From: Phoronis australis
Taxonomy: Eukaryota; Phoronida; Phoronidae
Length of the DNA: 25,610 nucleotides
Reading direction: 5' to 3'
NCBI GenBank assembly: GCA_002633005.1
Contig: NMRA01000186.1
Span: 597,138-622,747, forward strand
This document shows positions 9,885 to 19,751 of the stretch, piece after piece. A program made the translations under genes and the position numbers. Position 1 is the stretch's first letter. The number at the start of each line of letters is the position of its first letter. Below the pieces are notes generated by a model that searched no databases, had not been told where the DNA came from, and worked only from the letters and a program-made list of their open reading frames with translations.

Positions 9885-10735
9885 GCCTCTAGAGACCAAT
9901 GACGAACCTATTCTCCGGAACACTACATGTAATTGTATATTTCTCAGGGTCTGAAAACCACAGACCGCCAGGCTCAGATCACTGACCGAAACTTGATCAC
10001 CAACTGCCAAACACGCTACCGTACCAGACTCAAAAAGACAACTTAGACACCCAAAAACAGTAAACCGACTCGAAAACCCATGCGCTGACTCTCGAGCATG
10101 GTGTAAGCAAGTTGGTGAACTAAGTTTAGAAGTATGAAAGTCATGTTCCTGCACATCGTCTTTCCGTTTTAATGCTGCTAATAGTCGGTTGATCAAAGGC
10201 CCCACCACAGAGAAGTAAGAGCTGATTCAACAGACTCCAGTGAATGATAGCTGAGCTGATAGCTCCCCCAAAGATGTGAAAATACAACAATTGAATGAAC
10301 TATTAAACAACTGTTCTCACCTTGACATAAGCTGTCAGCTAATTTGCACATGTGGCAGCTAGCTCAGCTTATGAGCTTTCTAACTGCAGTGACCCTTAGT
10401 GCTTATTGTGGCCTGTTTAGATGGAGGCTAAGTTAGTGTTATCAGATATTGTAATTTACATGGTAAGTTATCTCTGCCATAAACAAGTTGACTGCACAAT
10501 AAACTTGAAGAGAAAAAACTGGTAAACAACATAATACAAAAATGAGCTAAAAGTATAAATTGTGAATCTCAAATACGACCGTACTATAAACAATGCAGTT
10601 TCGCAATGAAATAAAGTACCGTATCACACTATATAAATATTATTCACATGTTAAGAGTTACCCTAGTACAACTAGTTACCGTACTCCTAGAACAAGTTGT
10701 CGCTTTGTTCAGGAAAGTAGTAATGTGAACAATAT
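9885..10735. other. Unassigned sequence between MITEs and the receptor gene
   Basis: A 117-codon minus frame (9855-10208) runs out of the hairpin element and opens with a GTG codon. Its product shows no family pattern. A string of AGCT-rich motifs at 10238-10375 forms a weak imperfect inverted repeat. No gene can be supported. Confidence 0.25.
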
Positions 10736-10805
10736 TTGCTCTGGGATAACTTGAGGCGTAAGAGACAACTTACCCCATCTTATCGACTAAGGTTACGAGT
10801 ATCGG
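10722..10805 (+). other. Possible 5' non-coding exon of the receptor gene
   Basis: A perfect-consensus 5' splice site, CGG|GTAAGT, lies at 10803-10811. Splicing it to the 3' splice site at 12203 would remove a ~1.4-kb intron and put this sequence in the 5' untranslated region of the receptor. The frame here has a TAA at 10721-10723 and no ATG before the donor, so it would be non-coding. The left boundary is not visible; I set it at the last in-frame stop. Confidence 0.25.
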
Positions 10806-10811
10806 GTAAGT

Positions 10812-11997
10812 TGCCCAGCAATTCTCCAGTTGGAGAAACGCAAGTGTTTTGGCCAGACTGGCGAGCTGGTCTTCGGAATTTCATGTGTTGGCATCTGTAC
10901 CAATCATGCACATGTTTTTGCAGATTTTTATAGAATTTTAAAAATTTATCTCATGAACACATGTAATAGCTGCTAGCTGTAACCACTCGAGTAAAAATTT
11001 TGTCACAAAAAGTCTTGCATGCAGAGGCTCATAAATAGAAGTCTTTTTCCTATGTACACTTTGTTGCGTTCTAAATTAAAGAAATTGCACAACACTCACA
11101 ACAGTGTTACTGTGGTCAGTAATCAGGATATGGGCCAGACAAAAGACCACAAGCTCAAGCCAGTGAATTTTTGTGTGCCATTGTTAAATAAAAATACCCA
11201 CTACAACCTCAATGAAGCATCAAGAGTAGTTCTGATTAATGCTTTACAGTTCAATACATAAAGCAAGACCTTGAGAGTAAATAAACTGATGTATAGAGAA
11301 TCCATGTTCTATTGCCCAAGTCCAATAGGCGTCAAGTTACTCATTTGAAACACTTTACCACAGCATACAACTAAATGAGTTATACATTTTGCCACTAACT
11401 TACATTACACAGTTCATTTGTATTAAGGATAAATCTGTCTAATAACTGGAGTCCTGTGGCATATATGAGGTATATCAAGTTTTGTGCCAGGCAAAAAATC
11501 AGTCTAGGCTTGAAGCCCCATGGAGCTTCATCTTAGAAAACATTTTTATGGTCAATGTTCTCAGCGAGCCCTTTGTTATTTTTAAAGCATAAAGATAGCA
11601 TTCCTACTTGCAAATGATATAAGTGGAATTTATTGATTTCTTTAATGAGAAGATTCAATACAGCTAACTAATTCCAGTGTGTAATTTGAGGTGTTGGCTT
11701 GACCCAATTGGCCCTGCCTGTAAAAATGTGCTACCTAGATAAGGACTTAATCTGCTGAACTGAAGATTTCTGTGACTTGCTTCACAGCGGCGATTTTATG
11801 GTTCATTACGTTTACACTGGCACAACAAGAGAACATTAACTGATCTAACTCTGCTCTCATCTCTTTAAGTCATAGCTTTGATTTCGTTTCAGTACATGAA
11901 CACTCGGCCACACGTATAATTTTGCCATTAATTATTAAAATTATATTTTTCTAAAGCCATCACTGCACATCTTGACTTTTGAATACTGCGTAAAACC

Positions 11998-12000
<3 letters not shown>
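10812..12000. other. Probable 5' intron or upstream region of the receptor gene
   Basis: AT-rich sequence with no protein-like frames. An 80-codon plus frame (11019-11261) has no family pattern. It ends at a TA microsatellite just upstream of the receptor. Confidence 0.3.

Positions 12001-12035
<35 letters not shown>
12001..12035. repeat. TA dinucleotide microsatellite
   Basis: Seventeen uninterrupted TA dinucleotides plus one T. It lies about 220 bp upstream of the receptor start and is a likely length-variable site. Confidence 0.95.
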
Positions 12036-12039
<4 letters not shown>

Positions 12040-12190
12040 TTTTATGTATCCATCAGGTATTTTGCACTTCTTTGGCCATAGCATTCTCGTGTCATTTAGT
12101 TTGTATTTGAAGATTACAAACATTTTTTTATTGTGAGCTATCTTTTCTTGGACGCCAAATCAAATTCATTGCATCTGGAATATTAAAAAT

Positions 12191-12203
12191 CATTTTTTTT
12201 CAG
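12191..12203 (+). other. 3' splice site upstream of the receptor start codon
   Basis: A run of eight T followed by CAG ends at 12203, giving a strong acceptor. The exon would begin with AGCCAGATG. A short upstream ORF starts at 12210 and stops at TGA 12243-12245, before the receptor ATG at 12257. If transcribed, it could dampen translation. The receptor frame itself is open back to the acceptor, so a coding upstream exon cannot be excluded. Confidence 0.5.
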
Positions 12204-12256
12204 AGCCAGATGTTGTTAATGGAAGAAAAGAGAAACACAAGGTGATCAAGTGGAAG

Positions 12257-13558
12257 ATGGTGTACATACAAATCAAGGTTCATCCGGAAATGAATGTTCT
12301 GGAGACATACCTAGAAAACATGAATTTAACATCAGGAAGCACACCACTCATGCTGACCACACCACCAGGAGTCACTGCAGACTCACAGCACAATGGATCA
12401 TCAAATTGTTCGGTTAGAGATAGCGCTGAACCATCACCGCTTCAAATTGCAATGGCCGCCTTGGAGTTAGTACTTATGGTATTAATTTGCTTTGGAAATG
12501 GTATGGTGATCGCAGCCTTTTACAGGGCACGGAGGCTAAGGACGAGGACCAACTATTTCATAATGAACCTCAGCATTGCTGATTTCTGTGTCGGCCTTTT
12601 GATGCCTTTCCACGCGATGCTCTTTTTCTACCCAGATCTGCTACAGACTTTAAGCGTGTGTGTGTTTCGCTACTCCAGTTTAATGACAATGCTGGGAGTT
12701 AGTGTTTTCTGCCTTCTTGCCATGACATATGACCGCTATTCAGCTATTACCAAACCACTGCACTATCAAAGTGACATAATGTCTACTAGGAGGATCGTAA
12801 TCACGTGTTGCGTGGTGTGGTTTGTTCCCATTCTTGGACTGTTCATCGTGCCATTCCTGTGGAATGAGAGGGAACTGTTTTTTTCCAAATGCAAATGTGA
12901 TTTCTCCCTTGTTCTCAAATCTGAATACATCCGCTATATGATACTTCCTGGATTTCTCGTCTGCACAGTGATTGTGCTGTTTTTCTATGCCAGAATATTT
13001 TTGGTGGCGCGCAGACACTTGGAAAATATTCGTAAACTGGAAGCCCAGTTGCAGGCGCAAAAGAAATTCCGCAAAAATTTCAAACTAACAATGACGGCAG
13101 CCATCGTTCTCGGAGTGTTCTTCGTGTCATGGCTACCATTTATGTTAACAGTGGCTGTACAGGAGTACTCGAATGTACAAACAGATGAAATACTCCTGGC
13201 ACGCACATGGACAACCTTAATCGCCGTACTGAACTCTGCTTGGAATCCTATCATATATGCAATGCGCTTGCGAGGATTCAAAGCAGAATTCAAGAGTATC
13301 CTTAAGATTAAATGGACTAGTAGTGACTACAGCTCGACATTTAGAAAACATGTGAAACAGATGCAACTACACAGGAAGAGAAGTCAGAGCCTCAATTCCA
13401 AACGTAGTGACAATTCAGAGGACGTGATCAAAGTCAACCAGCCTCACATGCTGACTCATAGTAGGTGTAAACTATGGGCTTTTTACAGATACAGAATATG
13501 GTGTGTGGGCAATAGATGTGTGAAATCAACCCTTCACAATAAAAACAAATTAAAATAA
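12257..13558 (+). CDS. Adenosine-receptor-like orphan class A GPCR
   Basis: A 433-residue seven-helix receptor for the plasma membrane. ATG 12257 has an excellent Kozak context (AAGATGG). The frame is open 5' of it, but the only upstream start-like codon is GTG at 12242. N-glycosylation sequons lie at Asn23, 46 and 50. The helices are near 62-89, 99-125, 132-160, 179-198, 227-250, 275-301 and 318-334. Class A marks: GN in TM1, Asp109 (2.50), Cys135 (3.25), DRY 159-161, FxxSWLP around Trp292, and NPIIY 330-334 followed by helix 8 (RLRGFKAEF). YARIFLVARRHL and NPIIYAMR..F resemble adenosine receptors. ECL2 keeps Cys214-Asp-Phe216. However, 6.55 is Val299 and 7.43 is Val324, where adenosine receptors have Asn and His, and 3.32 is Leu142, not the Asp of amine receptors. 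The ligand is therefore unknown. The tail is basic and Ser-rich. Confidence 0.93.
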   Translation: MVYIQIKVHPEMNVLETYLENMNLTSGSTPLMLTTPPGVTADSQHNGSSNCSVRDSAEPSPLQIAMAALELVLMVLICFGNGMVIAAFYRARRLRTRTNYFIMNLSIADFCVGLLMPFHAMLFFYPDLLQTLSVCVFRYSSLMTMLGVSVFCLLAMTYDRYSAITKPLHYQSDIMSTRRIVITCCVVWFVPILGLFIVPFLWNERELFFSKCKCDFSLVLKSEYIRYMILPGFLVCTVIVLFFYARIFLVARRHLENIRKLEAQLQAQKKFRKNFKLTMTAAIVLGVFFVSWLPFMLTVAVQEYSNVQTDEILLARTWTTLIAVLNSAWNPIIYAMRLRGFKAEFKSILKIKWTSSDYSSTFRKHVKQMQLHRKRSQSLNSKRSDNSEDVIKVNQPHMLTHSRCKLWAFYRYRIWCVGNRCVKSTLHNKNKLK

Positions 13559-13563
13559 ATAAA
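13539..13563 (+). terminator. Cluster of poly(A) signals over the receptor stop codon
   Basis: AATAAA occurs at 13539-13544, 13554-13559 (overlapping the TAA stop at 13556-13558) and 13558-13563, followed by a T-rich stretch. They could end a short transcript with almost no 3' untranslated region. The AT-rich setting makes chance matches common. Confidence 0.35.
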
Positions 13564-15396
13564 TTTTTTAGCCACTCGGTCACAAGATGGAAGAATGGGT
13601 ATTTTCTAAAAATCTCAGGGATGCTCACACATCAGTTTTTGTCCATCTGTAAATAGGTCAATGGAATACTTTGGTTGAAGCAATGGTGATCTATCATGTA
13701 GGTCTTAGTGACACTTATCACCCTGTGGTAGACAAAATTCCTTAGGCAAGCCTCGGTTTATACCATGTAAAGCATAAAAGAGCTGGCCATTAAAGAAAGG
13801 TACACATTGATGTGTCCTGCTGTAATGCCATCAGTAGACATCACAAGAAATATGTGATTCATTCCCTTAAAAAGTTACAGCTATTGCCAAGAAAGTTACA
13901 AACTCATTTCTATCTTCAGTTGGGTGTCCTAAATCAGAAAAGATTCACAAAACAAAAAATCCAAATACCCGACGCACTGAACAGGACGTAATTATTAGGT
14001 ACCGAGACTAAAGTTACTAAACAAAAGCACCTATTTAGTTCAACGGATTGTGCTAATAACCCAAGTTTACATCTACAGGCTTATTTTTTAAATTATGAAA
14101 TAATTAACATTAGAAAACTGGCATACTAATGCCACAGCACTGAGAGGTTCAAACACTTCAGTGATGGACTCATCAAAGCAGCTTTCGCATCACGGCTGCC
14201 TTGATACTGGAGCAGCTTTGTCTTGTGGACACTCAGCCGATTAGAGTCCAACTTGAACCACTGGACACAGCTGATAAGTATGTGAAAATACCAATTTTCA
14301 TACTCAACTATCAAAATAAAGCCAGGCAGAAATTCGGTGCAACCTTTTTCCAGGTGGAAGGGTCAACAAGCTTGTAGTACCGTCATGTTGAACAAAGATT
14401 GAGTTCTCCAAAAACAAAGTATTACCTGTCTTTAAAGCCATAAAATGTCAGTGGCAATCTATGAAGTGAAAAATTAATCATAGCGTAAATAAAACAATCT
14501 AAGTTTTCAATAGTTAAGACATTTCAGATCTTAAACAAACAATAAAGCCTGTTTTTTATAGGCATGCTTTGATTCTCTTTGAAGTGCTCACTCTTGGTCA
14601 CTAATGGGAAATGGAACTTGAAAACTTTCTGTCATGAATAAACATTGGATCTCTGCGTGACAGGAACCATATAAGGCCAAAACACTTGTATTGTTTTATA
14701 TCCTACTTCACCTTCATTTCAAGGGAGGTGCTCTTGAGATCAACTTCAATTACTGCGCTTGTCACCTTAAAGCACAATGGATAAAGTATTTGACATTCAA
14801 AGTGATTTACCATACTAGTCCCGGTGCTTTGATTGTGGCATCGAAAAATCAAAGTAGAGTCTTCAGCTGAATATGGGTGCTTAAAAACAATGTTTTGAAA
14901 AGTTGATGTTCAGCACTTCTGAAAGGTCAGTCGCGTAGAAACCCAGTCAGATACACTGACGTGGACGCAAGTCAAATAAAAGATCGAAAAGTATAATGAA
15001 TAATTGTGTAGGTTCCACTAAAAATGATAGTTACCCAAAGACAATCCATTTGTATACCTTTTGTGGCCTAGAATACTGATGAAACCTGTGTTCCTTTCAC
15101 AAAGACATTTACCAGTAGGACTTCTATCAAGTCTCGGTCATATAATTTAAAGAAGGCAAAAAGGCAAGTTTGAGCACTTAAAAATTAAAATTTGAAAATT
15201 TCAAGGGTGACTAGCAAGGCCTGCATGGCTGTTTACTAACTCAACTAACTAAGACACTTGGTTTCTGTGACGTTCACCTGAAAACAGATACATGAAGCAA
15301 CCTTTCGAAGGTCTTTTAATTTCATGCTTCGAGTGGTATGACACAAATTTTTCAGTACTAAAGTAAGCTTTTAATTAATGCAAATGCATTTTTCAG
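13564..15396. other. Receptor 3' flank, possible intron
   Basis: No gene recognised. Small frames (13434-13628 minus, 14126-14314 minus) have no family pattern. If the receptor is spliced from near 13460 to 15397, this is intron. Otherwise it is intergenic. Confidence 0.3.
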
Positions 15397-15722
15397 GTGC
15401 TCACATAATACTTCAGATTACTGGCATAAACACTCAAGCAGAAACAAAGCAGAGGCTCTGCGACAACAGGCAAGAGGGAGACAAGCCTGAGCATGAACAA
15501 ATCCTCAAATCTGATAATGGAATCATCAACCAGTGTTGCCAAATGGAACAAGGAAGATCTCAAAACCAAACAAAGGGGAGTGCAGATTGTGCTACAGAGA
15601 TGTGTCTTGTTCTGGCTGAGGTAACTCATGATAGTGATGTCGAGCTTGACGTAAAACCGAATCATACACCTGGGGAGACCCTGACTGCAGGATTCGAACA
15701 CTTTGATGAGGTTTATTTATAA
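15397..15722 (+). CDS. Candidate C-terminal coding exon, possibly an alternative tail of the receptor
   Basis: A good acceptor (GCATTTTTCAG, last base 15396) opens a frame of about 108 codons to TAA 15720-15722. A second acceptor at 15416 is also possible. The product is hydrophilic, with no membrane segment and an acidic end (HFDEVYL), like a cytoplasmic tail. AATAAA follows at 15818-15823, about 100 bases after the stop. The exon would need one base of a codon from upstream (phase 1). A weak donor inside the receptor tail (ATA|GTAGGT, cut after 13460) supplies exactly that phase, which would replace the last 31 receptor residues with this tail. It might instead be the last exon of another gene. 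No family was recognised. Confidence 0.35.
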
Positions 15723-15817
15723 TATTCTGAGATCGGATATATCAGATACTTTGACACTGTCAAATTAGGTTTATTTAATGTACAGATTAGCAAAACATCC
15801 AAAAGAAACAATAAGGA

Positions 15818-15823
15818 AATAAA
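15818..15823 (+). terminator. Poly(A) signal after the 15397-15722 exon
   Basis: Canonical AATAAA within GGAAATAAAGATC, 96 bases past the TAA. The spacing fits a short 3' untranslated region. Confidence 0.4.
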
Positions 15824-16189
15824 GATCTGCAAGGTCTTTAGCAGTAGAGAGCTTGGAAATGATGACAGTGCCCTCAGGAAATAGTGACATTATCTAGCTA
15901 AACACTCAAGAAGTATGACAGAGAAGTCAAAACCTAATATCCGGCAGTATACATGAAGGAAATGATGCATAATTATACTGGTGATAATTTTAATTTCTGG
16001 TTTTTGTGAAGAGTGACGCAAATTGAAAACTCCTAATGCTGCATTTCACCATACTTAAATGAATAAAATAAAAACAAAAATTGAATCGAGCCTTTTACTC
16101 TCGTAAAATTGGTTTTATAGGCCTCACTCTGATGAGATTCTGTTTCTGTTTCTGTTACCAGCTCATGTCGCAGGCAATGTTCACACACA
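15824..16189. other. No recognisable feature
   Basis: AT-rich; only short frames, none with splice signals or recognisable products. Confidence 0.35.
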
Positions 16190-16264
16190 CCATTTTTAAA
16201 ATTGCAAATTATAGGGATGGCCAACCCCCGCCATTTTCAAAATCCCAATTTTAGGGATGGACAA
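16190..16264 (+). repeat. Local direct duplication of a ~35-bp segment
   Basis: CCATTTTTAAAATTGCAAAT plus TATAGGGATGGCCAA (16190-16224) is repeated at 16231-16264 as CCATTTTCAAAATCCCAATT plus TTAGGGATGGACAA. The period is 41 bp. It is either an old tandem duplication or part of a longer decayed minisatellite. Confidence 0.65.
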
Positions 16265-17995
16265 TCCAAATAAACTCTGAAGCGTTTTCTTTAGTCGGTC
16301 ATGGTTTCGATGTTCTTGTTGGTAACAAAAATAAAATCCTATCATGATAAGGAATATTACACCTAATTCGATTTTTCTTTTAGCTAGCTAAATGGGGCAC
16401 AAAGCAGCCATAAAGAAATCTATGAAAAAGACGATGAAACTTTTGGGAGTAATGTTTGATACCTTCAATAGAATTAAATCTTGTTCTGAGAAGATGCATA
16501 ATGTGATAAGCATGCCATGTTCTCTATTGTTTTCAAAATTTGTTCTATATTTTATTTTTTTATATTTATTGTGATGTAAAATGAAAATCCTTGATAAAGA
16601 AAAAGTTAATTTAATAACTGCTGTGACTCGTAAGATTGCAGGATATTATGTTCAATTCATATTACTCTACAAGCCAAAAGTGTTCACTAAAGATAAAATG
16701 GCCTGGGATTTCCCGTCATGGGGATTGAGGTGAAGCCAAATTCACCATCAGAGTTGTCTCCCCTCATGACCGGGAATGACGGGAAATTAATAGGAAAGTT
16801 AATAAGGTGGTCGAGTCATTTTGCTGTTAGAAATTTTTGCCGCCATTATAATTATTACCAATCACATTTGTTGTTAACACAATAACCCATCTTGATGGGA
16901 AATGGTATTTTGTCTCAGTTTTTGTCTTGTTCTGAATCTCACAATTATATTTACATTCAAGCAACATTAAACACTGTGCTTTCCATACGCTTTGCTTTAA
17001 AGTGGCTGTAAATCGGCCTTCCATCATGAAACTAAGTTTTGATTAAGGTTACTTACCATTATAAAAGTGGTCATATCTTGTTACTTACTCTGTTTAGAAG
17101 TGATCTGTGGGCTCAATAACAACTGAAACTTTCAATTGTTATTTCTTCAGACCAAGTTCATAACATTTCCGCTCACAGTGTGACCTACTGTAAAATTTTA
17201 TATGAGTTTCCTCTGACGAAATATCAAACTTTAGAAGCCCTCAAATCACCTCCAATTTGACTTAAAGGAACAATTTGAGATCAATTTCACAGCAGCAAGT
17301 GGTGTAAATCAAAAGCAGTTTTTGTGATGGAAGGAGGATTTAGCCACTTTAAAACACAATAGCTATAAATCACCCCTTCTGTAAAAAAAACTCTTGATTT
17401 ATACCACATTCTGTTACTAAACAGGTCATTTGCAGAAATCAATCTTTCATAACAGTATGTCAAACATAAACAATTTGTCATTGAAAGTATTACTGAAAAG
17501 TGTCCCTCGATAGATTTTTATTCAAATTTCAAGTGGTTAAATTTCCCGAACAGAGATGAATGTAACTCAATAGTCTGGTTTACTACAACCCTCTCTTGCA
17601 TGTCAGTCACTCATGTGTGCCATTAATTCCTGGAACCAGAGTTCCAGACTATCTCACATTCCACCACATTGGTAGTCAAGCAGTCACGCTCATGTTACTA
17701 GTTTTAAAACATTAATTTCCTTCAAGATACAATGTTAAAATACAACTTACTCCAGCCTACTAATGCACCTCCCTATTAGCAACTTTATTTATAATATTTT
17801 GTGCTAGAATGAAAAGACGTCATCAGAAAAGTAGTTACTAGGGGCTTTCTTGCGTTGGTTCTTTGGAATATTGAAACTTAAGTTACAAGGGCATGCAAAC
17901 ATTGTGAGAAGTACTTCCAAAAATCCAACAGGAGTCTCCATATTCAGGATGTAATGAGTTAGCTGTTGTGAAGAATAAAGAGAATGGAACCCTTC
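16265..17995. other. No recognisable gene
   Basis: AT-rich sequence with short stop-bounded frames on both strands and no family pattern. The one structured element is the inverted repeat at 16709-16786. Confidence 0.35.
16709..16786. repeat. Imperfect inverted repeat (hairpin)
   Basis: TTTCCCGTCATGGGGA (16709-16724) pairs with 16759-16786, whose reverse complement is TTTCCCGTCAT, then TCCCGGTCAT, then GAGGGGA. The right arm therefore has an extra ~10-bp copy of the CCCGKTCAT block. The loop is about 34 bp. It could be the end structure of a small foldback element. Confidence 0.55.
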
Positions 17996-18012
17996 AATAG
18001 CGGAGTTGCAAC
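17996..18012 (+). repeat. 17-bp inverted repeat, left copy
   Basis: AATAGCGGAGTTGCAAC is the exact reverse complement of 19979-19995. The two are the ends of a segment of exactly 2000 bp. Similarity stops at once on both sides and no flanking target-site duplication was seen. Confidence 0.6.
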
Positions 18013-18290
18013 TGAATCGATTTAACGATTGAGCATGTCCGGAAATTAGGGTGCGCAAAGGCTATTGGGATTGATTAGGGTAAATGGAATGGCCGATTGG
18101 TTTGCACGATGTGTGATTTGTGTGCATTAAACTACACTGCTCTATGTAATTCTGCCGCTATTGGACCTAATAAGCGCCCATGTCCCAACAAGTGCCCCTA
18201 CGCGTTTTCAGACTTTGCTAAAGTAAGTGCCCAGCCCATGAACTACATGCGAAAAATGCCCTTACCTACAGTTCTAACGTCTCCATTTTA

Positions 18291-18544
18291 TCAATTGAAA
18301 GATCCGACAGTCCTGAATTTGTAGACCACGAGCCTTACCGTTACGTCCGTAAACAAATTTACGCCGCGATTCAAAAAGAACGCAGAAGTTTTGCTGGTCT
18401 TGCGAGGGATATGCCCCACTACGCCGGTCTGGACTTTGAAAACAGCAGCGTACTTGTCAGCATTGTTTCTTTCCGGTACAGATCTTCTCCGGCCTCAATA
18501 GGAATCCAAACTTCTTTGTACACGTGAAAATCGTGAATCGAAGA
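18291..18544 (-). pseudogene. Frameshifted HIRAN-like domain fragment
   Basis: On the minus strand one frame reads SIHDFHVYKEVWIPIEAGED (18541-18482). After a one-base loss near 18480 the next frame runs RNNADKYAAVFKVQTG, VVGHIPR, a stretch ending FFLNRG, then VYKFRTVG, and stops at 18293-18291. The pattern of a VW-P-GE strand, an N-x-D/(Y)A-V segment and the VGH-PR motif is that of HIRAN-type modules. These bind DNA ends in HLTF/Rad5 proteins and also occur as many loose copies in invertebrate genomes. There is no start codon (TAG at 18547-18545 precedes the frame) and the frameshift is internal, so this is a relic. The family match is from memory of the motif pattern, not from a search. Confidence 0.45.
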
Positions 18545-19703
18545 CTAATAAAAACACTTGACCATTGTTAGCACGCGACCAAGAAGCGCGCGCTGCATAA
18601 TGTACCGGCTGTCATCGAAGACATTTAGTCAGGAACTATCTATTCATGAAACGGGTAACATAGCATCGGCAAATAAATATTGGCACTAATTTCCGAAAGT
18701 TTCTAATACCGTAATAAACTTTTGCATTGTTTTTACGAGAAATTATTTAACTAATCATAATTGGTGTTTTTAAGGTCAAAATGACCCACTTCGCAACCCT
18801 ACACCCCAAATCTTCCGGAAAATAGCTGTTACACTACGGTCACGCATCCACTCACCCGGCAACTCAATGAGTGACATATCGGTCTTACCGAAAAAATTCT
18901 CGAACGCTTTTTAGCAGATGCCAGCATGTGCTAAGCTAAATATCAAAACACGCTCTGCTTGACTGCTTGACAATTTCTTTGGATACAATGCACACCTAGA
19001 TCATTACATTACTCTGGCAAATGAACTCTGACAATCACACGCACGCTTACTGTCACACACACGCATACAAACTTCAAAACAAACGTCACGTGACAACAAC
19101 ATGTGTGTTCCTCCAGAGATTTTTTTCGTGTTGCAGGCTACAATCTAGCACAGATTTGGACTTAATCTGCAATTAATCCAGACTCCACAAAAACTTAAAA
19201 ATCTTAGAGACACTATTTAGAAAATGTGAGGAGGATTTCAGGTAATTTGTTGAGTCGAAGCTGTATTCTTATTCAAGAATTCAAGCCCTAACGACGATTG
19301 CGAGATCGGTAGGTACGCATTTGTCGGTAAGATTTTGCCCTGGGACTTCAACACAATTTTATGAAAAATGATCGTAATTTAACAACGAATTTTGATAGCA
19401 ATGCACCACAATTTTGTAGAAAGTATATAATAATATTCTGCACGCTTTATCTTAGCGCGTAATGCATACAGTGTGCGTACGTTAAGTGAGTTGACCTCGG
19501 CAGAACAGGTGATTGTGCAGAGACATTATCCTCAAAATTGCTCATGTTGGCTTGGTTCTGGTCAAGCGAAAACAAGTTTTTTTTTTTCACTACCCATCGC
19601 CGTGTAGTATTTGTTACTGTTTCTTTGAAGGAAGATATTGTTGGGCAGTTTCCAAGATACGTTTTCTTGCCGCCCTCAAAATGAGCGCTGCATACTTTAT
19701 GCT
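18545..19703. other. No gene; somewhat G+C-richer intergenic DNA
   Basis: More CpG than the neighbourhood, with an E-box-type TCACGTGAC at 19086-19094. No coding frame or RNA gene was recognised on either strand. Confidence 0.3.
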
Positions 19704-19751
19704 ACGAAGTCGGAAAGAATTCACGAAGTCGGAAAGAATTCATGAAGTCGG
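19704..19751 (+). repeat. 19-bp tandem repeat, about 2.5 copies
   Basis: CGAAGTCGGAAAGAATTCA starts at 19705 and again at 19724, and a partial third copy (TGAAGTCGG) starts at 19743. The first two copies are identical, so the duplication is recent. Confidence 0.85.

Noticed and set aside
9855-10208. 117-codon minus-strand ORF
   Set aside because: It runs into the hairpin MITE arm, opens at a GTG, and shows no protein family or splice support.
12242-12256. Starting the receptor at GTG 12242
   Set aside because: Animal nuclear genes rarely start at GTG; ATG 12257, five codons on, has an excellent Kozak context.
12740-13293. Two minus-strand open frames (12740-13060 and 12985-13293)
   Set aside because: Both are antisense shadows of the receptor coding sequence and show no family pattern.
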